This document shows positions 1-9,357 of a stretch of DNA of 64,000 nucleotides, piece by piece (positions within the stretch are counted from its first letter, which is position 1; each line of letters starts with the position of its first letter). The notes below the pieces were generated by a model. It was not told where the DNA came from. It worked only from the letters and a program-made list of their open reading frames with translations, and did no database searches. Both the position numbers and the translations under genes were made by a program. Origin of the DNA: CAYMQB01 sp964392665 (GTDB lineage Bacteria > Hydrothermota > E44-bin80); contig CAYMQB010000008.1 in NCBI GenBank assembly GCA_964392665.1, forward strand, positions 1 through 64,000, written 5' to 3'.

Positions 1-2
1 CT

Positions 3-37
3 AACTGGGGAATTATCCTGACCCCAACTGGGGAATT
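3..37. repeat. 12-bp direct repeat at window edge
   Basis: The 12-mer AACTGGGGAATT occurs at 3-14 and again at 26-37, with CCCCAACTGGGG forming a short palindrome between them. It overlaps the 3' end and stop codon of the adjacent minus-strand gene, so it may have altered that C-terminus. Its origin is unknown; it could also be an assembly artefact near a contig end. Confidence 0.5.
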
Positions 38-1538
38 CCTCTGAACCTCGACACCCATTTCTCAAAATAGATTGGTTCTGGTCCATTTGGTTTAATTTTG
101 ACTACTCCAATAGGATGTCCACCTACTTTCACTTTAAACATCCAATTCTTGTTAGAAGGTATTATGTCCTGTCCCTCTTCTCTATCCTCTTCTCTATAGT
201 TAAAAACAAGTTTCAATTTGTAACGCTCAGAAGGTTTTAGACCTGTAAATCTATATTTAAGTTCTTCCGTATGATAGTCCACACTCTGATATGCACGATA
301 ACCAAAAACCTTATAACCTTCTCTTTGAATTGTATAAGGTGAACCATCTGGAGAACCAAGATTTGCAGCCGTTATAGGAATGGGTGGTGGAGCACCCTCA
401 ACAACACATTTACCAAACACCCAACCTATTTCACCTCTCATTGAGGTTGTGTCTTCTGTTCCAATAACAAATAATTTTTGTTTTGGAAAATGTTGTGCAA
501 AGCACAATGCTGGAAACATTGATTTTGTTTTTGTAGTAGTCATTTTGAGTAAATAGCTTGCATCTCCAAATTCATCCTCTCTATATCCATAGATATCATA
601 ATTTGCCTTTGCATGTGCTTTGCCAGATGCAAACACATAGGGTCCATGACAAACAGGATACTCTACTAACTCTGGAAAAGCCTTAATTTCAACTGGTTCT
701 TGCCAGCTACTTAAGATATCCGTTGACCTCTTTGTAAAGAAGATTTTATTCCCGAAAGGATATTCCTCCTGCCAGACTGCATAAAGGTTGTCTCCCCACA
801 GACTGAGATTCGGATGTATTGATGGATTTGGTGAATCGGATATATTGGTTATCTCCTGAACAGATCCACCATCATATTCAACCCCTGCATACACTTCACC
901 CTTTTTTTCCCATAATAAATAGCCTTCTACTTTTTCTTGATCACAGATGTAGTTTGGGGATTCTGGTGTCATCTGAACTGCAGAATCGTATGGAACAGGG
1001 ATGATTTTTGGAGTTGTATCCAACAATGAGAAATCTCCTTTATAAATGTACCACTTGTCTCCTGCAGTAGGAAAATCTGCCCAGCTAAGATGTGCTTTAT
1101 TTTCTTCTTTATCAATGTCAAATGATGCTGGTGTGAATTTTGCTTTTGGTGCTTTAAGAAGTTCATCGGGTGTAGTCCAGCCAGAAGCAGTTAACTTTGA
1201 ATGATAAAGCATATATCCACCTGAGTATTCGCTTATCCAACAGATATGTGGATATTCATTTCCATCAATCGCCAGACCTGGATATCTTCCAATTCCTACT
1301 GAAACAGGTTCTGAAACTGTTACAAGGTCATCGTCAGAATACATATAATATACCGTATCATTGCTCGTATAAGTAATATGGGCTCTCTCATTACTATCAA
1401 CAATGATTATCCTTGAATTTGAATACGCTGTTGCAAAGGTATCTGCAGTAGCAACGAGAGTGATAGGGGGGTCGTTATAGAACCAGTCTTTATTTCCAGT
1501 TAATGGATTCCATTCAGGGTGATAATGAGTATACCCCC
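13..1538 (-). pseudogene. C-terminal fragment of frameshifted secreted protein
   Basis: This is the third and largest piece of a secreted protein whose other pieces lie at 1514-2312 and 2313-2591. The frame stays open to about 1746, but the sequence upstream of about 1538 reads as the other frame. Removing one base from the C5 run at 1534-1538 (plus strand) joins the pieces smoothly. It carries repeated short blades of the type found in BNR/sialidase-like beta-propellers (motifs such as IIIVDSNERAHITY and GYLLWEKKGEVYAGVEYDGG), then a beta-rich C-terminal domain. The last residues (RGIPQLGSG) overlap the 12-bp repeat. No catalytic motif was recognised. A sugar-binding or sialidase-like role is only a guess. 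Confidence 0.6.
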
Positions 1539-2312
1539 ATGGCCAATAACCTACCCATTGCCCTGTAGATATGGCTATGTTCATGACAGACATCATATAC
1601 ATATTCTGAATTTTGTGGTGGGGTTTTTCTAAGCCCCCAATCATATGGATAACTAAATGACCTCCAGATTTGATATCCGGTCTCTCGTGGTCCATCCAAC
1701 CAGGTAAGTTCAATTCCAGGATATCCACCACTCCACGGTTCAGCATCAGCTTTGAAATTTAGCGGAGTAGGTGGAGTGAAAACATCCAGCACTGCAATCT
1801 TGTCGGGATTTGGGGAATCCCAATTGATTACATAAACATATCTTCCATCGAAAGCACAGTCTTGGGGGTTCGTCATCCAATTGGGCAAATAATAACTAAT
1901 AACCTTATTTCCTGGCATACCATTGCTGTTTTGGAACCATTCAATAACTCCAGGGTCAATACCCTGGGTTGTAGCCCACACAACAAAGATTTTATCAGAT
2001 GCCGTTGCTCCGCTATATGAACAGGCAACACCAGAGGGATACATCCCCATACCATAGTAAATCCACGGATTCCAAGGACCTGTTTGCGATGGTCTCGCCC
2101 ACCAGGTTTTGTTTTCGCTTCCCGAACCATACAGCGCATCATTCACAACATCTAAACCAAGCCCATGTCCTTTCCCATCCCTATAGAAGGACCAGTAACC
2201 TGTGATAAAATTCATCTTGTATATTGCGGAGCCCGTACTTACATACATCTTGTACAAGTCTGTAGATGTGTGGGCAAAAGCAAGACCATAGTAGTAAGTG
2301 GGATATGAACCT
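1514..2312 (-). pseudogene. Middle fragment of frameshifted secreted protein
   Basis: This is the middle piece of the broken gene. The first ATG in frame is at 2257, but the reading frame continues upstream to about 2312, where it joins the N-terminal piece if one base is removed from the A5 run at 2315-2319. The protein contains propeller-like repeats (GHGLGLDVVNDALYG, CAFDGRYVYVINWDS) followed by a fibronectin type III-like segment (PPTPLNFKADAEP, then GIELTWLDGPRETGYQIWRS). The frame then dies just past the C5 run at 1534-1538. The sequence looks protein-like across both junctions, so the breaks are recent mutations or base-calling errors. Confidence 0.6.
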
Positions 2313-2591
2313 TTAAAAACTAATATCCAAAATCAAGTTACCATTGCTCTTATTGATTTGATACATCTTGTTGTGACCCCAATGGCTAATCCAAAGTGCG
2401 TTTTGACGCCAATCATAAGTGAGACCTCCGAATGCGGTTGTTTCACCATAAATGTTCAAAGCATAAGAATTTACCAAATTCACCGTCCAAACCGCCTTCG
2501 GGAGATTTTCTCCCGAAAAAGTTGGTTTTGCAGCAAGAATGAATAGAGTTAGAACTGGAAATAGCATCTTGAAACCAAAAATTCTTCTCAT
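2313..2591 (-). pseudogene. N-terminal fragment, signal peptide and first blades
   Basis: The start is placed at the ATG at 2591 (MRRIFGFKMLF) because GGAG lies seven bases upstream; an ATG at 2603 has no such site. Residues 1-24 form a clear Sec signal peptide (charged MRR, hydrophobic core, AKPTFSG). The rest reads KAVWTVNLVNSYALNIYGE and YDWRQNALWISHWGHNKMY, the beginning of a beta-propeller. The TAA at 2313 follows the A5 run at 2315-2319; dropping one base continues the protein into the next piece. A strong promoter lies upstream at 2770-2798. Confidence 0.6.
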
Positions 2592-3150
2592 TTTTTTCTC
2601 CATTACATGATTCAAATTAGTAAATAGCTTTCCCTGATAAGTATTTCGTATCAGGGATAGATTGCCTGCAATAGGAGAATTGTAGAGAAGTCCAATGATA
2701 TTAACAATATCCTTCTCTCGAGAGAGAGAGAGATCATTCTCTTTTCCTTTCATCTTGTCTACTTTTCTTATTTTACTGTGAAAATTTCTTTTTGTCAAGA
2801 ACTTTTTTGATGTTTTAACATTTCAATAGAATATATATTGAGTAAAGGCACAAAGAACATATGGACAAGAAAGTGGGTAGTAAAGAAACAGAGATGTTAA
2901 TGAATGAGAAGATGAGTTTACCTCTCGTAAGCACGGTATTTAACAAAACTCGCAAAGAAACCCATGAAGATTGAGTCCTGCTACTGCCGAACTTTTTCAT
3001 GAAACAAAAGAAAAAGATGTTGACTAAATATTTCTTTTCTGATATACAGATATAATTGTTTCTTGAATTAATAAGGAAACTGTCGCATTAGTTTAGTTAG
3101 TTTAATTGGTTGCATTAGTTTTATTGGCGTATCAAATTTAAGGAGAGGTT
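2592..3150. other. Divergent intergenic region before proS
   Basis: About 560 bases without a convincing gene. It holds the minus-strand promoter at 2770-2798, a GA-rich stretch near 2716-2733, the palindrome GATATTAACAATATC near 2698-2712, and the 10-mer GCATTAGTTT at 3085-3094 and again at 3112-3121, just upstream of proS. No convincing plus-strand -35/-10 pair for proS was found. Confidence 0.5.
2770..2798 (-). promoter_or_regulatory. Sigma-70-type promoter for the 2591 gene
   Basis: On the minus strand TTGACA (2798-2793) is followed after exactly 17 bases by TAAAAT (2775-2770). It points at the secreted-protein gene starting at 2591, leaving a leader of about 175 bases. Confidence 0.6.
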
Positions 3151-4872
3151 TTGCGATTAAGTAAGTATTTTTTGCCAACAAAGAAAGAATTTCCAAAAGA
3201 CGCAAAGGAAATTAGTCATAAACTTTTGCTCAAGGCGGGATTGATAAAACCACTTATGAGCGGTGTTTATGAATATTTGCCCCTCGGGTGGCGTGTAATC
3301 AAAAAAATTCAGAAAATAATACGCGAAGAGATGGATAGAATTGGTGGGCAAGAACTGCTCTTACCGGTGCTTTCAAGTAGAGAACTATGGGATGAAACAA
3401 ATAGGTGGGATGATTTCGGAGAAGAGATGTTCAAGTTTAAGGATAGAAACGATAGGGATATTTGTCTTGCTCCAACACACGAGGAAATAGTTACGGATCT
3501 TGCAAGAAGAGAGATTCAATCATACAGAGAACTCCCTCAAATATGGTATCAAATCCAAACTAAATTCAGGGATGAACCCAGACCTAAGGGTGCCGTGCTC
3601 AGGATAAGGCAATTTATTATGAAAGATTCTTATAGCCTTGATGTCGATAGTAACGGACTGGACAGGAGTTTCGTCCTTCACAGCGAGGCTTACGGTAAAA
3701 TTTTTGCAAGATGCGGTCTTAAAACAGTTATAGTTGGTGCTTCAAGTGGACTAATGGGAGGTCCTAAGTCCGAAGAGTTTATGTTTCCATCGGATAGCGG
3801 TGAAGACACAATCGCTATCTGTAGCAAGTGCGGCTACGCTGCAAATATAGAAGTGGCGACAACTATACTCGAACCTGTAAAAACGGAAGAACAAAAGTTA
3901 GAGAAAATTCATACACCCGTTCCCGGAACAGTAGATGCGGTTTCAAATCTGCTAAAAAAAGATAAGAAGACCTTCTTAAAAAGCCTTCTTTACATTGTCA
4001 AAAATGAACCTGTTTTTCTTTTGCTAAGAGGTGACCACGAAGTAAATGAAAACAAACTTGCGAGTTTATTTGGAAACGACCTGAGAATTGCCACACCCGA
4101 AGAAGTTAAAAAGCTGACAGGTGCTGACATCGGCTATATAAGCCCCATTGGGATAAAAAACGTACAGGTATATGCCGATACTGGTCTTAAAGGTTCCAGT
4201 GGAATGATTACCGGTGCGAATAAGAACGAATATCACGTTATGGGTGTAAACATAGAAAGAGATATAAAAGTCAAACATTATATCGATTTTCTTTTAATAA
4301 AGGAAGGTGATCCGTGTCCGAAATGCAGAAACCAGACACTTCAGATAAAAAAGGCAATAGAATTAGGACATATTTTCAAACTCGGAACGAAATATTCCGA
4401 ATCTATGAAGTGTGTCTTTACTGATAAAGACGGCGCCGAAAAACCTATAGTAATGGGTAGTTACGGTATCGGAATCGAAAGAATAATGGCGTCGGTTATC
4501 GACAGGTATCATGACGATTCGGGAATTGTCTGGCCAATGAGCATTTCTCCTTTCGCTGTCCACATTATCCCTCTCGATATTTCCAACAAAAATGTTTTGC
4601 AAACAGTAGAGGAAATCTTTGAAACTCTGGAAGCCAATAATATAGAGACACTTATAGATGACAGAGATGAAAGACCTGGATTTAAATTCAAGGATGCAGA
4701 TTTAATTGGAATACCCGTGCACATTATTGTGGGTTCGAAATCATTAAAACAGCAGCTTTGCGAGGTAAAACTGAGAAGACAGGACCAGAAAAAAAATGTC
4801 CCTATTACAGAAATCATACCATTTGTCATTGATTTACTCTCAAAGGAGCAAAAATTCTCCGAGATCCAATAA
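3151..4872 (+). CDS. proS: Prolyl-tRNA synthetase (bacterial type)
   Basis: Charges tRNA-Pro with proline in the cytoplasm. The class II core is at residues 1-215, with the TxE motif (PTHEE, about 108-112) and motif 2 (FRDEPRPKG, about 139-147). An editing insertion of the YbaK type spans about 225-385. Motif 3 (GSYGIGIER, about 430-440) follows, and the anticodon-binding domain is C-terminal (about 465-573). Length (573 aa) is normal for bacterial ProS. The start is a TTG at 3151 behind AGGAGAGG (3141-3148). It heads a plus-strand run of translation genes; an 80-base gap separates it from rimP, so co-transcription is likely but not certain. Confidence 0.97.
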   Translation: MRLSKYFLPTKKEFPKDAKEISHKLLLKAGLIKPLMSGVYEYLPLGWRVIKKIQKIIREEMDRIGGQELLLPVLSSRELWDETNRWDDFGEEMFKFKDRNDRDICLAPTHEEIVTDLARREIQSYRELPQIWYQIQTKFRDEPRPKGAVLRIRQFIMKDSYSLDVDSNGLDRSFVLHSEAYGKIFARCGLKTVIVGASSGLMGGPKSEEFMFPSDSGEDTIAICSKCGYAANIEVATTILEPVKTEEQKLEKIHTPVPGTVDAVSNLLKKDKKTFLKSLLYIVKNEPVFLLLRGDHEVNENKLASLFGNDLRIATPEEVKKLTGADIGYISPIGIKNVQVYADTGLKGSSGMITGANKNEYHVMGVNIERDIKVKHYIDFLLIKEGDPCPKCRNQTLQIKKAIELGHIFKLGTKYSESMKCVFTDKDGAEKPIVMGSYGIGIERIMASVIDRYHDDSGIVWPMSISPFAVHIIPLDISNKNVLQTVEEIFETLEANNIETLIDDRDERPGFKFKDADLIGIPVHIIVGSKSLKQQLCEVKLRRQDQKKNVPITEIIPFVIDLLSKEQKFSEIQ

Positions 4873-4953
4873 AACCAAGGCTATGAAACTTCATCTACAA
4901 AATAATCAAAGAAAATCCTTGAAAACCAGGGAAATTTATGTTAAGAATAACAT

Positions 4954-5253
4954 ATGAAGAGCGACGATGAGAAAATGCAAAAAAACATTATTGAAATTAT
5001 AAAAAAAAACATACGTGAGCAGTTTACCGATGAAAACTTCGAACTAATAGATTTCGAACTCAAGGGAAATCGACAAAAACGATTGTTAAGAGTATACCTT
5101 GACAAGAAAGGTGGCATAACACTTGATGACTGTGAGCATTTTTCAAAGAGTTTGTCCGTTCTTCTCGACGTAACTGATTTAATAAAAACAGCCTATACCC
5201 TTGAGGTATCTTCGCCTGGGGGTAGGCAAAGAAAGTATTCTATAGGAGGTTAA
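4954..5253 (+). CDS. rimP: Short RimP, N-terminal domain only
   Basis: Ribosome maturation factor for 30S assembly, found as usual directly before nusA. The 99-residue protein has the N-terminal alpha/beta domain, with LRVYLDKKGGITLDDCE at about 48-64 and the family signature TLEVSSPG at about 82-89. It then ends in GRQRKYSIGG. Family members normally run to about 150 residues with an SH3-like C-terminal domain that contacts ribosomal protein S12; that domain is absent. The deletion looks real, because the nusA Shine-Dalgarno (GGAGG, 5245-5249) is inside the last codons and nusA starts at the next base after the stop. Confidence 0.88.
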   Translation: MKSDDEKMQKNIIEIIKKNIREQFTDENFELIDFELKGNRQKRLLRVYLDKKGGITLDDCEHFSKSLSVLLDVTDLIKTAYTLEVSSPGGRQRKYSIGG

Positions 5254-6522
5254 TTGGCATCTGTTGATCTATGGAATTTTTTTTCCGACATTGCAAGGGA
5301 AAGAAGTGTCGAAAAAGGTTATGTAATAGAAACCTTCAAAACAAGTCTTGCCTCTGTAGTAAGAAAGAAATTTGGTAAAACCGCAAATGTTACGGTTGAC
5401 ATCTCCGAAGCTACATCTAAAATAAGAATATTCAGAATAATGACAGTAACAGACGAGGTTGTCGACAATGCCGTTGAGTTTACACAAGAGGAAGCTCGAA
5501 AGTATAAAGACGATGCAAATATCGGAGATGAAATAAGCATTGAGTATCCCCTGGAGGAATTCGGAAGAAATGCAATCATTCTTGTTAAACAGGTCCTATT
5601 TCAAGGAATAAGGCAAAAGGAAAAAGAAATAAACTATGAGAAGTATGAAAAAAAGGTTGGAGAAATCATAAACGGTACCGTCACACAAGCTACATCTCGC
5701 GGAGTTTACCTGAATTTGGGAAAGGTTGAAGCATTCATTCCGAAAACAGACGTTATTCCAGGTGAGAAACTATACCAGGGTGTAAACACTCGTGCACTCA
5801 TAAAGGATATCGAGAGTACCCCAAGAGGACCAAGAGTGCTTCTTTCAAGATCGCATCCTGACTTCCTTAGACAATTACTGAAGGCTGAGATTCCCGAGGT
5901 GTATGATAAGATTGTGGATATTATTTCTGTGGCCCGAGATCCAGGAAATAGGTCGAAAGTCGCTGTCTATTCAAACGATGATAAGATAGACCCGGTTGGA
6001 GCTTGTGTCGGTGTGAGAGGTTCAAGAATACAGTCAATTGTCAGAGAATTAAACGGGGAAAACATAGATGTAATTCAATGGAGTGTAGATCCAGGCCTCT
6101 TTGTGTCCCGAGCACTTTCACCTGCAAAAATATATAAAACAACAATTAACGAAGAAGACAAGAAAATGATTGTCATAATTCCTGAAGACCAACTCTCCCT
6201 TGCAATTGGCAAAAATGGTGTGAATACAAGATTGGCTAATAAACTTACAGGTTGGTCAATAGACATTCTAAGTAAAGAAGAGTACTACAAAGAGGTCAAG
6301 GAAACCAGGCTTGCACAAATTGCAATAAAAGACCATAAGGGACTTTCTAAGGGAATCAAGGAAAAACTCCAAAGAGCTGGGTATTTCACATTTCAGAATC
6401 TCGAAGAACTCACGGAAGCTGACTTCAAGAAGATTCCAGAAATTGGTAAATCCGGTGCTCAAAAAATAATAAAAGCTTATGAAAAAGTTGCCAAAAAAAT
6501 CAAAGAAGAAGACTCAGACTAA
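5254..6522 (+). CDS. nusA: Transcription termination/antitermination factor NusA
   Basis: Binds RNA polymerase and nascent RNA to control pausing, termination and antitermination. The 422-residue protein has the NusA N-terminal domain (1-130), an S1 domain (about 135-200, GEIINGTVTQATSRGVYLNLG), and two KH domains (about 205-345, with GACVGVRGSRIQ and LSLAIGKNGVNTRLA). A short helix-hairpin-helix tail follows (about 360-415, LTEADFKKIPEIGKSGAQKI). The start is TTG at 5254, immediately after the rimP stop TAA. GGAGG at 5245-5249 supports it. The 3' end overlaps infB by 44 bases, suggesting tight translational coupling. Confidence 0.97.
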   Translation: MASVDLWNFFSDIARERSVEKGYVIETFKTSLASVVRKKFGKTANVTVDISEATSKIRIFRIMTVTDEVVDNAVEFTQEEARKYKDDANIGDEISIEYPLEEFGRNAIILVKQVLFQGIRQKEKEINYEKYEKKVGEIINGTVTQATSRGVYLNLGKVEAFIPKTDVIPGEKLYQGVNTRALIKDIESTPRGPRVLLSRSHPDFLRQLLKAEIPEVYDKIVDIISVARDPGNRSKVAVYSNDDKIDPVGACVGVRGSRIQSIVRELNGENIDVIQWSVDPGLFVSRALSPAKIYKTTINEEDKKMIVIIPEDQLSLAIGKNGVNTRLANKLTGWSIDILSKEEYYKEVKETRLAQIAIKDHKGLSKGIKEKLQRAGYFTFQNLEELTEADFKKIPEIGKSGAQKIIKAYEKVAKKIKEEDSD

Positions 6523-8701
6523 AAAACAAAACCCCTCACAGATAAGAGTTTATCAATTTGCCAAAGAATTGAATCTATCCAGCAATGCTCTTGTTGCTTT
6601 GCTAAAAGAAATGAATTTCGCCATAAAGAATCACATGTCTACCCTTACAGACAAAATGATTTCATCAATAAAGGAAAAACTTGATACGGACAAGAAACAA
6701 CTTAAGGTCGAAGAAATCGAGAGAAAAAAAGATGTAAAGCGAAAAAAGGAAGGTACTGCTACAAAGCAGAAAAATACTGAATCCCTGTGGAAGGAAAGAA
6801 AACAAAAAAGAAAACACGAACAAAAAAGGAAAAAAGAAGAAATAAAACAGAAGGTAAAGGAAACAGTTAAGAAGATGGGAACTATAACAAAACCCAAGAG
6901 AATAAAAAAGGCAATTGAAGCTGCGATTCCGGAACAGGAAGCGGAGAAAAATGTTATCAGAATTAGTGAATTTATGTCAGTTTCCGAACTCGCCGATATT
7001 CTTGGGGTTGACCCAACAAATATTATTAAGAAATGTCTTGAATTGGGACTACTTGTTACGATAAACCAGAGAATGGATCTGGATACTATTACAATGATTG
7101 CGGACGAATACAATGTGGAAGTTGAGCTTCTTCCAGAATATAGTGACCAACTAATGAAAGAAGAAGACGAAGAGGAAGAGAAAACGAAAATCGAACCACG
7201 CCCCTCGATTGTAACTGTCATGGGACATGTAGACCATGGAAAAACATTGCTTCTGGATAAAATCAGAGACACAAACGTAGTTTCCCAGGAAAAAGGAGGA
7301 ATAACTCAGCATATAGGTGCGTATTCAGTTCCGTACAAAGAACATCTCATCACATTCCTTGATACCCCAGGTCACCAGGCTTTCACTGCGATGAGAGCAA
7401 GAGGAGCACAAATAACAGACATAGTCGTACTCGTGGTTGCCGCGGATGATGGAGTTATGCCACAAACTGTCGAAGCGATAGATCACTCCCGAGCAGCAAA
7501 CATTCCGATAATAGTAGCGATAAACAAAATGGACCTCGACACTGCAAATCCTGATTTCGTGAAACAGCAGCTCAGCAAACACAAGATTTTACTTGAGGAA
7601 TATGGTGGAAATACTCTGGCAGTTCAAGTCTCCGCAAAAACAGGACAAGGCATAAATGAATTGCTGGATGCAATTATTCTACAATCGGAAATCATGGAAC
7701 TTGAGACTCGCAAAGAAGGTCCTGCAAAAGGTGTTGTAATAGAAGCAAGGATGGACAAAGGTAAAGGTGCAGTCGCCACAGTACTGATTCAGAAGGGGAC
7801 TCTTCATATCGGCAATCCTTTCGTTACAGGTTTGTACAGTGGAAAAGTTAGAGCAATGATCGACGAATTCAATGAAAGAATGGTAGATGCCGGACCTTCC
7901 AAACCAATTCAAATTATGGGACTTAATGGACTACCAGAAGTTGGTGACAGTTTTGTTGTTTTTGAGAATGAACAGAAGGCACGTGAAGTTTCCAGAAAAA
8001 GACAACTTGCAAAAAGAGAGCAATTGGAAAAAGGAAGACTTAAATACAGTCTTGTTCAATTCCAGCAAGGACTTAAGGAAGGCGAGGTAAAAGAACTGAA
8101 AATTATTCTTAAAGCAGATGTTGCCGGTTCCGCCGAGGCATTGGCAGACGCATTCGAAAACCTTTCAACCGATGAAGCAAGAATATTTATTATTCATAAA
8201 GGAGTAGGAGCTGTAAACGATTCCGATGTTCTACTTGCAGCAGCATCAAACGCTATAATAGTTGGTTTCCATGTTAAAGCAAATCCTAAAGTCGAGGAAA
8301 TCGCCAAACGAGAAGGAATTGAAACGAGATTTTACAATATAATCTTTGAAGCAATCTCAGATATTAAAATGGCACTCTCCGGACTCCTTGAACCAGAGTA
8401 TAAAGAAGAAATATTGGGAATTGCTGAGGTAAAACAAGTTTTCAAGATACCATCAATTGGACTTATTGCAGGTTCTTTTATAGTAAGAGGAAAAATTATC
8501 TCAGGTGAAGAAGCAAGACTTAAGAGAGATGGGGAGATTATTTACGAAGGTAAAATAACCTCCTTAAAAAGATTCAAAGAAGATGTGCAAGAAGTCGAAA
8601 TGGGCTTGGAATGTGGCATTGGTTTTGCTGGCACCAAAGATGTTAAAGAAAAAGATATTATCGAGTCTTTCAGAACGATTGAGATCAAGAGAGAGCTCTG
8701 A
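6479..8701 (+). CDS. infB: Translation initiation factor IF-2
   Basis: GTPase that brings fMet-tRNA to the 30S subunit and promotes subunit joining. The N-terminus has an IF2-N fold (IRVYQFAKELNLSSNALVALL, about 22-42) and a long lysine-rich linker. A second IF2-N copy is at about 160-220 and the G domain at about 240-410: G1 GHVDHGKT (about 249), G3 DTPGH (about 295), G4 NKMD (about 349). Domains II-IV then follow. The start at ATG 6479 is inside nusA (44-base overlap); a later start would remove the first IF2-N module. 740 aa is a normal length for the long form. Confidence 0.97.
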   Translation: MKKLPKKSKKKTQTKKQNPSQIRVYQFAKELNLSSNALVALLKEMNFAIKNHMSTLTDKMISSIKEKLDTDKKQLKVEEIERKKDVKRKKEGTATKQKNTESLWKERKQKRKHEQKRKKEEIKQKVKETVKKMGTITKPKRIKKAIEAAIPEQEAEKNVIRISEFMSVSELADILGVDPTNIIKKCLELGLLVTINQRMDLDTITMIADEYNVEVELLPEYSDQLMKEEDEEEEKTKIEPRPSIVTVMGHVDHGKTLLLDKIRDTNVVSQEKGGITQHIGAYSVPYKEHLITFLDTPGHQAFTAMRARGAQITDIVVLVVAADDGVMPQTVEAIDHSRAANIPIIVAINKMDLDTANPDFVKQQLSKHKILLEEYGGNTLAVQVSAKTGQGINELLDAIILQSEIMELETRKEGPAKGVVIEARMDKGKGAVATVLIQKGTLHIGNPFVTGLYSGKVRAMIDEFNERMVDAGPSKPIQIMGLNGLPEVGDSFVVFENEQKAREVSRKRQLAKREQLEKGRLKYSLVQFQQGLKEGEVKELKIILKADVAGSAEALADAFENLSTDEARIFIIHKGVGAVNDSDVLLAAASNAIIVGFHVKANPKVEEIAKREGIETRFYNIIFEAISDIKMALSGLLEPEYKEEILGIAEVKQVFKIPSIGLIAGSFIVRGKIISGEEARLKRDGEIIYEGKITSLKRFKEDVQEVEMGLECGIGFAGTKDVKEKDIIESFRTIEIKREL

Positions 8702-8759
8702 AACCTCTTTCGACTTAAGAAGTCTATACCCGTAAATTTAGAGAATTCATATTAGTTGA

Positions 8760-9041
8760 ATGAAGATAGGTAACTGTATCTTACAGATATACATCCCTGA
8801 TGCTTTATCCCTGAAAGACAAGAGAAGTGTCCTAACAGGTCTTAAAAAAAGAGTAAGAAACAAATTCAATGTATCTATATCCGAAGTTGACCGTAATAAC
8901 AATCATAGAATTTCCGTTCTTGCCGTCGCAACAGTGTCCAACAATGCACACTTTGTAGATAAACTTTTGTCTTCCGTTGTTAAATATATGGAAAAACAAC
9001 CACAATTTCGCCTCGTTGAATACAAAACGGAGGTGTTTTAA
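8760..9041 (+). CDS. DUF503 family protein (YlxP-like)
   Basis: A 93-residue protein of the DUF503 family, whose genes commonly lie between infB and rbfA, exactly as here. Recognisable features are the opening MKIGNCILQIYIPDALSLKDKRSVL and the central ISEVDRNNNHRISVLAVATVS. The fold is ferredoxin-like; the molecular role is not settled, though operon position points to ribosome assembly or translation. No strong Shine-Dalgarno is visible upstream of ATG 8760. Its stop TAA (9039-9041) shares its last base with the proposed AUA start of rbfA. Confidence 0.85.
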   Translation: MKIGNCILQIYIPDALSLKDKRSVLTGLKKRVRNKFNVSISEVDRNNNHRISVLAVATVSNNAHFVDKLLSSVVKYMEKQPQFRLVEYKTEVF

Positions 9042-9340
9042 TATCCTACCAGAAACAAAGAATAGAAGAAACGATCAAAAAAGAGGTTTCTAATATCGTT
9101 TCCCTGGAACTATCGGATCCGAGATTGGGTTTGGTTACTATCTCCACAGTTTCTATAACCAAGGATTACAAGTCGGTCAAGCTTTTTGTCACGGTTTTGG
9201 AGAATGGAAAGATTGATTCCTGCCTTTCTATCCTTAATAATGCAAAAAAACACATCAGATGGCTTCTTGCAAAAAGAATAAGCATAAAAAGAGTTCCACA
9301 ACTGCTATTCTTGAAAAATGATATCACGATAAATCTCTAA
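9041..9340 (+). CDS. rbfA: Ribosome-binding factor A with apparent AUA start
   Basis: RbfA assists maturation of the 16S rRNA 5' end in late 30S assembly. The 99-residue reading covers the whole family: YQKQRIEETIKKEVSNIVSLELSDPRLG at residues 3-30, then VTISTVSITKDYKSVKLFVTV and the C-terminal KRISIKRVPQLLFLKND. No ATG, GTG or TTG occurs in frame upstream of the conserved DPRLG, so a call from ATG 9125 would cut the protein in half. A perfect GGAGG (9029-9033) sits seven bases before ATA at 9041-9043, which is also exactly where the family N-terminus should be. Initiation at AUA is therefore inferred; a sequencing error turning ATG into ATA is the alternative. Confidence 0.85.
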   Translation: MSYQKQRIEETIKKEVSNIVSLELSDPRLGLVTISTVSITKDYKSVKLFVTVLENGKIDSCLSILNNAKKHIRWLLAKRISIKRVPQLLFLKNDITINL

Positions 9341-9357
9341 CTAAAGCAATATTAAAT

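Noticed and set aside
5254..5270. Sigma-54-like TTGGCATCTGTTGATC at the nusA start
   Set aside because: The spacing between the two boxes is too short for -24/-12 and it lies inside coding sequence.
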